A stretch of 64,000 nt of DNA from Paractinoplanes deccanensis (GCF_016862115.1 NZ_BOMI01000125.1:1-64000); one strand, 5' to 3'. Shown: positions 52,541 to 61,977, counted from the first letter of the stretch. Notes: a model not told the origin generated them from the sequence alone. A program made the numbers and translations.

Positions 52541-53707
52541 CTAGCCCCCGTGCGGGCAGCGGGAGCCCTCTTTCGCCAGGGTGGCGGCCTCCGCGTCGAG
52601 GTAGAAGTTGGGGCGCAGGTCCGCCTCGTCGTAGTAGCGGTGGAAGACCGGCGTCACGCCGCTCGACAGCGGAGGCACGATCCAGGTCCAGTCGGCCGGC
52701 ACCTTGCGGCCCGCCCGCTCCTCGTTCGCGATGTGCTTGAGGAAGCGCTCCGACTCGGTGTGGTGGTCGGACATCTTGACGCCGGCCTGTTCGAAGGAGT
52801 GCAGCACCGCCCGGTTGAGCTCGACCAGCGCCCGGTCCTTCCACAGCGTCGACGCCCGGCTCGTGTCCAGGCCCATCCGCGCCGCGATCCTCGGCAGCAT
52901 GTCGTAGCGGTCGACGTCGGCCAGGTTGCGCGCGCCGATCTCGGTGCCCATGTACCAGCCGTTGAACGGCGCCAGCGGATAGTGCACGCCGCCGATGGTG
53001 AGCCGCATGTTCGAGATGGCCGGCACCGCGTGCCAGCGCAGGCCGAGCTCGGCGAACCAGTCGAACTCGGGATGGGTCAGGGTGACCTCGCGGATTGCCC
53101 GTTCGGGCAGTTCATAGAGGCGGACGCCCTCGGACGGCGTCTCGATCGCCAACGGCAGCACGTCGAACTGCTCGCCCTTGCCGCGCCAGCCGAAGCCGCG
53201 CATGGCGGCGGTGAACCGCTCGAGCCGCGAGTCGCCGACCGGGCGCCCCTCGGCGTCGCGGTAGCCGGCGTAGCGGATCAGCTGCTCGTTCCAGACCCGG
53301 GCGTACGGCCGTCCGGGCTGTGCGGGGGCGAAGACGCTGATCACCGGGCGGATCGTGCCCTCGCCGGCGGTCCGCAGGTGGTGCACGAGCAGCGAGAAGA
53401 TGTCGTCGGCGGTGCGCGCCCGGCGGCGGTCGAGCACCATCAGGCTGCGCCAGTAGAGCCGCCCGATGCAGCGGCTCGCGTTGCGCCAGGCCATCTTCGC
53501 GCCGTACGCGAGCTCCTCGGTGGTGTGCACATAGGTGCCCGTCGCGGCGATCTGTGCCCGGACGATGGCGAGCCGCGGCTCGACCGGGCCGAGCCGGGGG
53601 TTCTCCGTGTAGCACTGCCGGAGGAAGTCCTCGGCCTCACCGGGGTCGGCCGGTGCCGCCGGGTCCCACGTCTCGGGCGGTACATCCCGATAGCCGGGCA
53701 CGTTCAT
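52541..53707 (-). CDS. nos: Nitric oxide synthase oxygenase
   Basis: Bacterial NOS oxygenase of 388 aa, making NO from arginine with a pterin or folate cofactor and a separate reductase. The haem thiolate Cys80 is in KMAWRNASRCIGRLYWRS. The substrate Glu region is PFNGWYMGTEIG, and FDWFAELGLRWHAVPAISNM and DHHTESERFLKH follow. No reductase domain is fused, as in other bacterial forms. ATG 53707 has GGGAGG 8 bases before. The open frame upstream to 53776 is likely non-coding. Neighbours do not explain its use. Confidence 0.94.
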   Translation of the reverse strand: MNVPGYRDVPPETWDPAAPADPGEAEDFLRQCYTENPRLGPVEPRLAIVRAQIAATGTYVHTTEELAYGAKMAWRNASRCIGRLYWRSLMVLDRRRARTADDIFSLLVHHLRTAGEGTIRPVISVFAPAQPGRPYARVWNEQLIRYAGYRDAEGRPVGDSRLERFTAAMRGFGWRGKGEQFDVLPLAIETPSEGVRLYELPERAIREVTLTHPEFDWFAELGLRWHAVPAISNMRLTIGGVHYPLAPFNGWYMGTEIGARNLADVDRYDMLPRIAARMGLDTSRASTLWKDRALVELNRAVLHSFEQAGVKMSDHHTESERFLKHIANEERAGRKVPADWTWIVPPLSSGVTPVFHRYYDEADLRPNFYLDAEAATLAKEGSRCPHGG

Positions 53708-53799
53708 TCGAGCGCCTCCCACCAAAGAGCCGATGGCATAGGGGAGGTTGGCACGACCCTGACCGGTAAGAACCACACATCCTGTGCGTCACAAACGAA

Positions 53800-53835
53800 G
53801 CAGCCCCTCCGTTAAGAGGGGCTGCGTCCGTTTTT
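53800..53835 (-). terminator. Intrinsic terminator after rho
   Basis: A 10-bp perfect stem GCAGCCCCTC/GAGGGGCTGC with a 6-base loop lies between rho and nos. On the plus strand it is followed by GTTTTT. In the rho direction, A-rich sequence precedes the stem and a weaker TTCGTTT follows. Either orientation could terminate. Confidence 0.7.
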
Positions 53836-53841
53836 GCCTTA

Positions 53842-55863
53842 TTACTCGCCAGGGGTGGACTTGGCGATCTGCATCAGGAACTCGACGTTGGTCCGCGTCT
53901 GCTTGAGGCGGTCGAGGAGCAGGTCGAGCGCCGCACCCGAGTCGAGCGAGTGCAGCACCTTCCGGAGCTTGTGGATGATCGCCAGCTCTTCCTTGCCGAG
54001 CAGGATCTCTTCCTTGCGCGTGCCGGACGGGTCGATGTCGATGGCCGGGAAGACCCGCTTGTCGGCGATCTTGCGGTCGAGCTTGAGCTCGGCGTTACCC
54101 GTGCCCTTGAACTCCTCGAAGATCACCGTGTCCATCATCGAGCCGGTCTCGACCAGCGCGGTGGCGAGAATCGTCAGCGAGCCGCCGTTCTCGATGTTGC
54201 GCGCCGCGCCGAGGAACCGCTTCGGCGGGTAGAGCGCCGTCGAATCGATACCACCCGACATGATGCGGCCGGAGGCCGGCGCCGCCAGGTTGTACGACCG
54301 GCCGAGCCGGGTCACCGAGTCGAGCAGCACGACCACGTCGTGGCCCAGCTCGACCAGGCGCTTGGCCCGCTCGATCGCCAGCTCGGCGACCGTGGTGTGG
54401 TCCTGCGGCGGACGGTCGAACGTGGCCGCGATGACCTCGCCCTTGACCGAGCGCTGCATGTCGGTGACCTCTTCGGGCCGCTCGTCGACCAGCACGACCA
54501 TCAGGTGGCACTCGGGGTTGTTGTGGGTGATCGCGTTGGCGATCGCCTGCAGGACCATCGTCTTGCCGGCCTTGGGCGGCGAGACGATGAGCGCCCGCTG
54601 GCCCTTGCCGATCGGCATGACGAGGTCGATGACCCGGGTGGTCAGGATGTGCGGCTCGGTCTCGAGACGCAGGCGCTCCTGCGGGTAGAGCGGGGTGAGC
54701 TTGTAGAACTCCGGACGGCGCCGGGCCTCCTCGGGCTCCATCCCGTTGATGGTGTCGAGCCGCACCAGCGGGTTGTACTTGTCGCGCCGCTGGTCACCGC
54801 CGCCCTCGCGCGGGGTGGCCCGCACGGCACCGGTGACCGCGTCGCCGCGGCGCAGGCCGTGCTTCTTGACCTGGGACATCGACACGTAGACGTCGTTGGG
54901 GCCGGACAGGTAGCCGGTCGTCCGCACGAACGCGTAGTTGTCGAGCACGTCGAGGATGCCGGCGACCGGCACCAGCACGTCGTCCTCGCCCACGTGCGGC
55001 TCGCGGCCGCCGTCGCGCTGACCGCCCTCGTTGCCGTCCCGGTCACCGCGGCCGCGCCGGCGGTCCCGGAAGCGGCTGCGACGGCTGCGACGGCCGCCCT
55101 CGCCGTCGTTGTCGTCGTCGTGGTCGTCCCGCTGGTTGCGGTCGTCCCGCTGGCTGCGGTCGCCACGGTCGTTGCGGTCACCGCGGTCGTCCCGCTGGCC
55201 GCGATCCTCGCGCGGGCCGCGGTCGTCCCGCGGGCCGCGGTCGTCCCGCGAGCCACGGTCGTCCCGCTGGTTGCGGTCGTCGCGGTTGCGCTGACGGTCG
55301 CGGTTGCGCTCGCCGCGCTCGGACCGCTCGGTGCGCTCCGGGGTCTCCGTCGCGGCCGTCTCGGCCGGCGCGGTGACTGCCGGAGCCGCGGCCGTCTCGG
55401 CCGCGACGGCCGGGGCGGTCTCGCGCGGCGCCGTCTCACGCGGGGCACGCTCACGGCGAGCACGCTCGCGGCGGCTGCCACCCTCGGCGGCGGGAGCCGC
55501 CTCCGGCTGCGCGGCAGCGGTCTGCGGCGCCTCGGCGACGGGCGCCGGCGGCTCGGCCGCGGGAGCCTCCGCCGCCGCGGTCGCGGTGGCCTTGGCCTCG
55601 CTGCGGGGGCGCGGCGCGGACTCGGCCGCGGCAGCCGGAGCGCCACCGCTCTGCTTCTCGGTGATGGCAGTGATCAGCTCGCCCTTACGCATCCGGGCAG
55701 TGCCCGAGATGCCGAGAGAAGCGGCGAGGCTCTGCAGCTCGGGCAGCAGCATCGCGGACAGCCCGGTGCCGCCCCGGCGGCGTCTCGTGGCGGTCGCGGT
55801 GGTGCCGGCGCCGGCGTCAGCGACGTCAGAAACACCCGACGTCACGTCGGTGGTGTCGCTCAA
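53842..55863 (-). CDS. rho: Transcription termination factor Rho
   Basis: Hexameric RNA helicase, 673 aa. A helical SAP-like start has LQSLAASLGISGTARMRKGE. Then an Ala-rich linker and an Arg/Asp stretch with repeated RDDRG units (about 180-260) form a long disordered insert. RNA binding then begins with LDVLDNYAFVRTTGYLSGPN. Walker A is VSPPKAGKT near residue 425, with LVDERPEEVTDM and LLDSVTRLGRSYN. I start at TTG 55863 with GGAAGGA before. The leader upstream is about 300 bases long, which suggests autoregulation. The terminator lies 7 bases after the stop. Confidence 0.97.
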   Translation of the reverse strand: MSDTTDVTSGVSDVADAGAGTTATATRRRRGGTGLSAMLLPELQSLAASLGISGTARMRKGELITAITEKQSGGAPAAAAESAPRPRSEAKATATAAAEAPAAEPPAPVAEAPQTAAAQPEAAPAAEGGSRRERARRERAPRETAPRETAPAVAAETAAAPAVTAPAETAATETPERTERSERGERNRDRQRNRDDRNQRDDRGSRDDRGPRDDRGPREDRGQRDDRGDRNDRGDRSQRDDRNQRDDHDDDNDGEGGRRSRRSRFRDRRRGRGDRDGNEGGQRDGGREPHVGEDDVLVPVAGILDVLDNYAFVRTTGYLSGPNDVYVSMSQVKKHGLRRGDAVTGAVRATPREGGGDQRRDKYNPLVRLDTINGMEPEEARRRPEFYKLTPLYPQERLRLETEPHILTTRVIDLVMPIGKGQRALIVSPPKAGKTMVLQAIANAITHNNPECHLMVVLVDERPEEVTDMQRSVKGEVIAATFDRPPQDHTTVAELAIERAKRLVELGHDVVVLLDSVTRLGRSYNLAAPASGRIMSGGIDSTALYPPKRFLGAARNIENGGSLTILATALVETGSMMDTVIFEEFKGTGNAELKLDRKIADKRVFPAIDIDPSGTRKEEILLGKEELAIIHKLRKVLHSLDSGAALDLLLDRLKQTRTNVEFLMQIAKSTPGE

Positions 55864-56191
55864 TGGATTCCTTCCGTCGGAAAAAGCCCGAGACTCCCGG
55901 TTTCTGCAGCCTGGTGGCCGGGTGTCCCGGTACCCGCCTCGCACGAGCGGCGCGGGAGTTTGTGCAGCACGGCAGCTCGACGGTGTCCCTGCTCGTCAGA
56001 CGTTGACGAGTAGGTCTCGGCGAGTGCAGCGACCTTTCGATGCTGCTCGGCGTGTGCCTTTGAGGAGGTGAGACGGCCAGATGGCCACATGGGTCTCGGG
56101 GGTGCGCGCCGAACCGCAGAATCGCTTGCTTCGCGGCTGTGCTTGGTCTTGAGCGTAGTCAACTCGTGCGACCTGCGGCAACAGGGCCCCG
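55864..56191 (-). promoter_or_regulatory. Long rho leader region
   Basis: No gene is seen in the 328 bases between thrB and rho. A possible promoter reads TTGCCG (56176-56181), an 18-base spacer and TACGCT (56152-56157), on the minus strand. That gives a leader of about 280 bases before TTG 55863. Rho is autoregulated in several bacteria, and such a leader could hold a Rho-binding site. The short open frames here look random. Confidence 0.4.
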
Positions 56192-57109
56192 CTAGGCGAG
56201 TTCCACCATACTCCCTTTGACAAGAGCACCGGCGGCATCCACGCCCAACGTCTCGGCGCGCCATTCTGTTCCCGGGTGAAAATCGCCCGGGACCTCGGTC
56301 AACGCCAGCACCGACGGGCCCGCCCCGCTCACCACGGCGGCCACGCCGACCGAGCGCAGCGCCGCCACGAGCGAGGCGGTGCCGGGCATCGCGTCGGCGC
56401 GATAGCCCTGGTGGAGCCGGTCCTCGGTGGCCGCGTGCAGCAGCGCGGGATCACTGGTCAGCGCATGGGTGAGCAACGCCGCACGGCCGGCGTTGAACGC
56501 GGCGTCGGCGTGCGGCACGGCCGACGGCAGCGCGGCACGGGCCGACGCGGTGTATCCCCGCTCCTTCGGCACGAAAACCGTCGGGTGTACGCGATCCGAC
56601 ACCGCCAGCCGCACGGCGCGCGCGCCGGCCCCCTCGGTCCAGGCGATGGTGAAGCCGCCGAGCAGGCACGGCGCGACGTTGTCCGGGTGACCCTCGAGCC
56701 GGGCGGCGACGCGCAGCGCGCCCTCGTCGTCGAGCAGGTCACGGCCGCCGGCCACCAGGCCCCGCGCCAGCTGGACGCCGCCGACGATGGCCGCCGACGA
56801 CGAGCCCAGGCCGCGCGCCTGCGGGATGCGGTTGACGCACTCGACGGCCACGCCGGCGGGGCGCTCGCCCATCTCGTCGAAGGCCGCGAGCATCGCGCGC
56901 AGCACGAGGTGGGTCTCGTCGCCGGGCAGCTCGCCCGCGCCCTCACCCTGGACGGCGACCGTCCAGCCGCCGCCGGTGACCCGCGCGGTGAGGTCGTCGT
57001 AGAGGGTGAGCGCCAGGCCCAGCGCGTCGAAGCCCGGACCGAGATTGGCGCTGGTCGCCGGCGTGCTCACGGAGACCGGCTCGGTGCTGAACGTCAGGCC
57101 CATCGCCAC
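56192..57109 (-). CDS. thrB: Homoserine kinase
   Basis: GHMP-kinase of the threonine pathway, 305 aa. The N-terminal SVSTPATSANLGPGFDALGL is typical. The ATP loop is RIPQARGLGSSSAAIVGGV. VVSGAGPSVLALT is near the end. It phosphorylates homoserine for threonine synthase. Start is GTG 57109 or ATG 57103. Usual actinobacterial order is hom-thrC-thrB-rho. Here thrC is about 5.4 kb away, beyond transport genes. Confidence 0.94.
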   Translation of the reverse strand: MAMGLTFSTEPVSVSTPATSANLGPGFDALGLALTLYDDLTARVTGGGWTVAVQGEGAGELPGDETHLVLRAMLAAFDEMGERPAGVAVECVNRIPQARGLGSSSAAIVGGVQLARGLVAGGRDLLDDEGALRVAARLEGHPDNVAPCLLGGFTIAWTEGAGARAVRLAVSDRVHPTVFVPKERGYTASARAALPSAVPHADAAFNAGRAALLTHALTSDPALLHAATEDRLHQGYRADAMPGTASLVAALRSVGVAAVVSGAGPSVLALTEVPGDFHPGTEWRAETLGVDAAGALVKGSMVELA

Positions 57110-57165
57110 AGACTAGGCGCTGATCATCTACCTTCCTGTCGCACCCACCCACTACGGTCTGCCTC

Positions 57166-57510
57166 GTGTACGCGATCGGCATCCTCATGGTGCAGCTACC
57201 GGTCCTGGCCGTGCTCGTCGCCGGCCTGGTGATCCTGTCGTTGCCGGGCCGCCGGCTGCCCGGCCGCGCCGGCGCGCTGGCGCGGGCCGGCCTCGTGGTC
57301 CTGTTGGTCCAGCTCGGCGTGTCGGTCGTGTGGAACGTCGTCTTCACCGAGGTCGTCGTCCAGGGGCCGTTCGACATGTCGGTCACCAACATCGGCGTGG
57401 TCAACGCGATCGTCGGCTTCATGCTCGCGGTCTTCTTCGCCGCCGGCCTGGGCCTGCTGATCGCGGCCCTGGTCAGCGCCCGATCCCGATCCGAGGGGGC
57501 CGACGGCTGA
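57166..57510 (+). CDS. Small membrane protein, 114 aa
   Basis: Hydrophobic protein with three membrane segments: VQLPVLAVLVAGLVILSL, ARAGLVVLLVQLGVSVVW and IVGFMLAVFFAAGLGLLI. No family is recognised. Start is GTG 57166, just after the divergent thrB. The coding stretch is overlapped by about 315 bases of antisense frame from the MFS gene. This frame has membrane-protein character and the opposite one does not, so I keep this gene with moderate confidence. Confidence 0.6.
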   Translation: MYAIGILMVQLPVLAVLVAGLVILSLPGRRLPGRAGALARAGLVVLLVQLGVSVVWNVVFTEVVVQGPFDMSVTNIGVVNAIVGFMLAVFFAAGLGLLIAALVSARSRSEGADG

Positions 57511-58713
57511 CGGCTTGCCGAGCCTTCTCGTCGCGACGCGCCAGCCGATCGCGTAGAGCAGGGTGATCAGGCCGCAGCCGGCCAGGATGAAGCGCTCGTC
57601 CACCACGTCGACGACAGCGGTGGCGCCCAGCTGGCTGACGGCGATGGCCATCGTCGCGAGCATCAGGTCGGTGGCGAAGACGCGGCCGCGCAGCCGGTCG
57701 GGCACCTCGCCCTGCAGGGCGTAGTTCGACAGCGTCCAGTTCGCGCCGCCCGCCAGGTGCGCCACGAAGACCAGGGCGAGCACTGCCGGGAACCACGGTG
57801 TCACCGCGACGCCGAGGTAGCTGGCGCCGTAGAGGGCCATCGACAGCGCGAGCCCCGGGAAGAGCCACGACCTGCGGCGCAGCACCGGCCGCAGCAGGAA
57901 CGGGCCGACCAGCGCGCCGGCGCCGCGCACGGCGAAGAGCAGGCCCGCGCCGAGCACCCCCGCGCCGTGCATGCCGGCGATGAGCGGAAAGACGATGAGC
58001 ACGCCGTTGCCGAGGCCGGCCGCGCTCTTGACGGTGACCAGCGCCCGGATCCGCGGATGGGTGCGCAGGTAGCCGAGCGACTCGCGGATCGCGTGCGCCG
58101 TCCGCTGCGGCTCGGCGCCGTCGCGGGGCGCCTGCATCGGGCGGCGGATCAGGGCGGTGAGCACCGCGCCGGTGAGCAGGCAGGCGCCGGCGACGCCGAA
58201 GCTGACATAGGGGCCGAACGCCGCGCCGACCACGCCGCCGAGCGACGCGCCGACGATCGTCATCGTGCCCCACGTCGAGCCGGAGACCGCGTTGGCGGCG
58301 GACAGGTCGGCACGGTCGACGATGTTCGGCAGGGCCGCGGACGCGGCCGGCGAGTAGAAGGCCTTGGCGATCGCCATCAGGCCGATCGCCACCAGGGCGA
58401 GCGGCGCGGTCGCGGCCGACCGGACCGTGAAGAGCAGCAGCACCCCGGCGAACACGGCGAGATTCGACAGAATCAGGATCTTCCGTCGATCGAACCGGTC
58501 GGCCAGGGTGCCGGTGAACTGCAGGAGCAGGGCGTTGATGCCCGTGTCGACGGCGAGCACCAGCCCGCCCCAGATCCCGCTGCCGGTGAGCTCGGGGAGC
58601 AGCACCAGCAGCGGGACCATGACGAACCAGTCGGAGCCGAAGACCACCAGCTCGGCTCCGAAGAGCCGCCGGAAGTCCCGGTTACGGGTAAGGACTGAGA
58701 ACGCTCCTGACAC
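57196..58713 (-). CDS. MFS transporter with antisense tail
   Basis: Major facilitator of about 12 helices. It has GLVLAVDTGINALLLQFTGT, ADRFDRRKILILSNL with the loop 2-3 motif, and TWGTMTIVGASLGGVVGA. The transporter part ends near residue 395 (ATRRLGKPSAVG). The frame then continues about 110 residues rich in Asp, Arg, Gln and His, which is antisense to the small membrane gene and is probably not functional. The true 3' end could be nearer 57475 if a frame change is present. It is most like small-molecule or drug exporters. GTG start at 58713. Confidence 0.75.
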   Translation of the reverse strand: MSGAFSVLTRNRDFRRLFGAELVVFGSDWFVMVPLLVLLPELTGSGIWGGLVLAVDTGINALLLQFTGTLADRFDRRKILILSNLAVFAGVLLLFTVRSAATAPLALVAIGLMAIAKAFYSPAASAALPNIVDRADLSAANAVSGSTWGTMTIVGASLGGVVGAAFGPYVSFGVAGACLLTGAVLTALIRRPMQAPRDGAEPQRTAHAIRESLGYLRTHPRIRALVTVKSAAGLGNGVLIVFPLIAGMHGAGVLGAGLLFAVRGAGALVGPFLLRPVLRRRSWLFPGLALSMALYGASYLGVAVTPWFPAVLALVFVAHLAGGANWTLSNYALQGEVPDRLRGRVFATDLMLATMAIAVSQLGATAVVDVVDERFILAGCGLITLLYAIGWRVATRRLGKPSAVGPLGSGSGADQGRDQQAQAGGEEDREHEADDRVDHADVGDRHVERPLDDDLGEDDVPHDRHAELDQQDHEAGPRQRAGAAGQPAARQRQDHQAGDEHGQDR

Positions 58714-58739
58714 GTACCGGAACTTACCGGTCGAGCTCG

Positions 58740-61700
58740 TCAGCCCTCTTGCCGCTTGGGCATCTTGAGGACCTCGAACTGGTCGGTGTAGCCGCGCAGG
58801 GCGCCGGCCGGCTCCTTCGGCGGCTCGGGCGCCTCCTCGGTCACCACCGGGATGCCCTTCTTCGCGAGGCGCTTGGCCCGCCGCTTCTCCTTGCGGTTCT
58901 CGACCATCGTGTAGAGCGTCGGCACCAGCACCAGGGTGAGCAGCGTCGAGCTGACCAGGCCGCCGATGACCACAATGGCCAGTGGCTGCGAGATGAAGCC
59001 GCCCTCGCCGGTGAGGCCGAGCGCCATCGGGATCAGCGCGAAGATGGTCGCGATCGCGGTCATCAGGATCGGCCGCAGCCGGTGCCGGCCACCCTCGATC
59101 ACCGCCTCCTGCACGCCCATGCCCTGCGCCCGGTAGTGGTTGATGAGGTCCATCAGCACGATGGCGTTCGTCACCACGATGCCGACCAGCATCAGCACAC
59201 CGATCAGCGCGGGCACGCCCAGCGCCGTGCCGGTGACCAGCAGCAGGATGATCGCGCCGGTCGCCGCGAACGGGATCGAGACCAGCAGGATGATCGGCTG
59301 GATCAGGCTGCGGAACGTCGCCACCATGATGATGAAGACGATCGCGATGGCGGCCAGCACGGCGAGCCCGAGCTGCTGGAACGCCTCGGCCTGGTCGGCG
59401 CTGACGCCGCCGACGGTGGCCGTGGCGCCGGCCGGCAGGGTGAGCGCGTCGAGCTTCTTCTGCAGGTCACGGGTGGCCGCGCCGAGGTCGGAGCCGGTGG
59501 CCGTGCCGGTCACCGAGACCGTGCGCTCGCCGTCGACCCGGGTGACCTCCTCGGGACCGCTGACCTGCTTGATGTCGGCGACCTGGCTCAGCGGCACCAC
59601 GCCGCGGGCGGTGGTGATCGGCAGCTTCGCCAGCGCCGCGGGGTCGGCCGGCGGGGTGCCGAACGAGATCACGACGTCCTCGGTGGCGCCGTCGACCGAC
59701 ATCTGGCCGGCGGGCGCCGAGCGGAACGCACCGGAGACGGTCTGGGCGATCGACGCCTCGGTCAGCCCGTACTGGGCCGCGACGTCGCGCTTCACGGCCA
59801 CGTCGAGGCGCGGGACGCTGGCCGCGAGCGTGCTGGTCGCGTCGATCACGCCCGGCGTCTCGGACATCGCCTTCTGCACCTGCTCGGTGGCGGTGGCGAG
59901 CGCTTCGGCGTCGGAGGACTTGACCTGGACCGCGAGCTCGCTGCCGCCGCCGAGACCCGAGTCGTCGGCGCCGACCGTCACCTCGCCGACGTCGCTCAGC
60001 TTGCCGATCTCGTCGCGCAACTCGTCGGTGATCTTCACCGCGTCGGCGTCCTCGTCGAGGCCCACGTTGAAGGTCGCCGTGCTGGCGCCGCCCCCGCCGA
60101 GGAACGGGTTGAAGTCGCCGCCGCCGACCGAGACCTGGTAGGCCTTGATGCCGTCGGTCTTGGCCAGCACGTCCTCGATCTTCTTGGCCGCGGCGTCGGT
60201 CGTCGCCAGGTTGGTGCCGACCGGCAGCTCCTGGCTGATGCTGAGCGAGTCCTGGCCGGACTGGTCGAGGAAGTTCGTCTTGAGCTGGCCGGCGAGCACG
60301 CCCGTGCCGAGCAGCACGACCAGGCCGATGGTCAGCGTGGTCCAGCGGCGCTTGGTGGCGAAGCGGATCACCGGCAGGTAGCCGCGTTGCAGCGGGTTGC
60401 GCCGCTCCTTCTCCTCGGCGGCCCGGCGGACGGCCTCGGTGTCGGTGCCCTCCGGCGGCGGCTTGAGGAACCAGTACGCCAGCACCGGCACCACGGTCAG
60501 CGCCACGAAGAGCGAGGCGATCAGCGCCACGGTCACGGTGATCGCGAAGGACGAGAAGATCTGGCCCACGAAGCCGCCGACCAGCGCGATCGGCGCGAAC
60601 ACGGCGACGGTGGTCAGCGTGGAGGCGGTCACCGCGCCGGAGACCTCGCGCACGGCCGAGATGATCGCGTGGACCTTCTCCTCGCCGTACTCCAGATGTC
60701 TCTTGATGTTCTCCAGCACGACGATCGAGTCGTCGACCACGCGGCCGACGGCGATCGTCAGCGCGCCGAGGGTGAGCAGGTTGAGCGTGTAGTCGCCGAC
60801 CCAGAGCGCGATCAGCGCGATCAGCACGGACAGCGGGATCGACACCGCCGTGACCAGGGTCGAGCGCACCGACAGCAGGAAGATCAGGATGACGATCACG
60901 GCCATCACGAGGCCGAGCAGGCCCTCGGTGGTGAGGCTCTCGATCGAGCGCTCGACGAACGGCGCCTGGTCGGTGACGACGGTCAGCTTCGCGCCGGAGT
61001 CCTTCTCGAGGTCGGCCAGCTTGTCGCGCACCTCGTGGGAGATGTCGACCGGGTTGCCGTCGGGCCGGGCCGTGACCGCGATGCCGAGGCTGGCGGCGCC
61101 GTCGGTGCGGGTGTAGGACGTCGCGGCCGGCAGCTTGCTCTCGACCGTGGCGACCGAGCCGAGCTGGACGGGGCCCCGGCTGCCGGTGAGGTAGACGCCC
61201 CTGAGCTGGTCGATCGAGGTGATCGGGGTGCCCACCTGCACGGTCAGCGACTTGTCGCCCTCGTTGACCGCGCCGGCCGGCACCGAGATGCCGTTCTGCT
61301 GGAGGACCGTGGTGATCGCCTGCGGGTTGACGCCGGCGGCGGTCAGCTTGGCCAGGTCGGGGGCGATGACGACCTGCTCCGCGCGAGCACCGGTGATCGT
61401 GGTGTCGCGGACGCCCTCGATGGCGTTCAGCTCCGGCACGACCGTCTCGTTGAGCTTGTCGAGCAGCGCGCTCTCGTCGCCGCCGCCCGACGCGGCGAGC
61501 ACGATCGCCGGGATGTCGTCGGTGCTGCCCGCGAAGATGGTCGGCTCGACGTCGTCGGGCAGCTGCGGCTGCACCCGGTTGACGGCCGTGGTGAGCTGGT
61601 TGACCGCCGAGTCGATGTCGGTGCCGTAGACGAACGCGACGGTGACCGTCGCGACGCCCTCACGGGTGGTCGAGGTGACGCTGTCGATGCCGTCGAGGCC

Positions 61701-61919
61701 CTTGGCGGCGTCCTCGAGGGGCTCCGTGATCTGGTCCTGGATGATCTCCGGGCCGGCGCCCGGGAGCGTCGCGGTCACGAAGGCCGCGGGGAACTCGATC
61801 GACGGGAACAGCTGCTGCTTGAGCGACGGGATGGCGAAGATCCCGAAGCCGGTGATGACGATGGCGACTAGAGCGACCAGGCCTCTGTTGGCGAGGCTGA
61901 GCCGGGTCAGGAATGACAT
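58740..61919 (-). CDS. RND-family efflux permease
   Basis: Resistance-nodulation-division transporter of 1059 aa with the AcrB/HAE architecture. One N-terminal helix is followed by a large outside loop (GAGPEIIQDQITEPLEDAAK) and paired helix bundles. The proton-relay pair is in VGRVVDDSIVVLENIKRH near residue 391. A second half carries GVPALIGVLMLVGIVVTNAI. The C-terminus has a basic tail. ATG 61919 has GGGGGAG before. No adaptor protein gene is next to it. A divergent MarR gene is the likely regulator. The substrate is probably lipophilic or a drug. Confidence 0.92.
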   Translation of the reverse strand: MSFLTRLSLANRGLVALVAIVITGFGIFAIPSLKQQLFPSIEFPAAFVTATLPGAGPEIIQDQITEPLEDAAKGLDGIDSVTSTTREGVATVTVAFVYGTDIDSAVNQLTTAVNRVQPQLPDDVEPTIFAGSTDDIPAIVLAASGGGDESALLDKLNETVVPELNAIEGVRDTTITGARAEQVVIAPDLAKLTAAGVNPQAITTVLQQNGISVPAGAVNEGDKSLTVQVGTPITSIDQLRGVYLTGSRGPVQLGSVATVESKLPAATSYTRTDGAASLGIAVTARPDGNPVDISHEVRDKLADLEKDSGAKLTVVTDQAPFVERSIESLTTEGLLGLVMAVIVILIFLLSVRSTLVTAVSIPLSVLIALIALWVGDYTLNLLTLGALTIAVGRVVDDSIVVLENIKRHLEYGEEKVHAIISAVREVSGAVTASTLTTVAVFAPIALVGGFVGQIFSSFAITVTVALIASLFVALTVVPVLAYWFLKPPPEGTDTEAVRRAAEEKERRNPLQRGYLPVIRFATKRRWTTLTIGLVVLLGTGVLAGQLKTNFLDQSGQDSLSISQELPVGTNLATTDAAAKKIEDVLAKTDGIKAYQVSVGGGDFNPFLGGGGASTATFNVGLDEDADAVKITDELRDEIGKLSDVGEVTVGADDSGLGGGSELAVQVKSSDAEALATATEQVQKAMSETPGVIDATSTLAASVPRLDVAVKRDVAAQYGLTEASIAQTVSGAFRSAPAGQMSVDGATEDVVISFGTPPADPAALAKLPITTARGVVPLSQVADIKQVSGPEEVTRVDGERTVSVTGTATGSDLGAATRDLQKKLDALTLPAGATATVGGVSADQAEAFQQLGLAVLAAIAIVFIIMVATFRSLIQPIILLVSIPFAATGAIILLLVTGTALGVPALIGVLMLVGIVVTNAIVLMDLINHYRAQGMGVQEAVIEGGRHRLRPILMTAIATIFALIPMALGLTGEGGFISQPLAIVVIGGLVSSTLLTLVLVPTLYTMVENRKEKRRAKRLAKKGIPVVTEEAPEPPKEPAGALRGYTDQFEVLKMPKRQEG

Positions 61920-61934
61920 GTGCTCTCCCCCGGT

Positions 61935-61977
61935 AATAGTTCGTCCAGCATGAATAGTTTGCCTGACGCGAACAAAT
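61935..61977. promoter_or_regulatory. Repeat elements in the RND/MarR divergent promoter
   Basis: AATAGTTCG (61935) and AATAGTTTG (61953) are direct repeats 18 bases apart. CGAACAAAT (61969) is a partial inverted copy. The AT-rich region lies between the RND and MarR starts (143 bases), as expected for MarR binding sites. Confidence 0.45.

Noticed and set aside
52541..53776. Longer NOS reading frame starting at 53776
   Set aside because: The extra 23 residues are not NOS-like and ATG 53707 has a good ribosome site.
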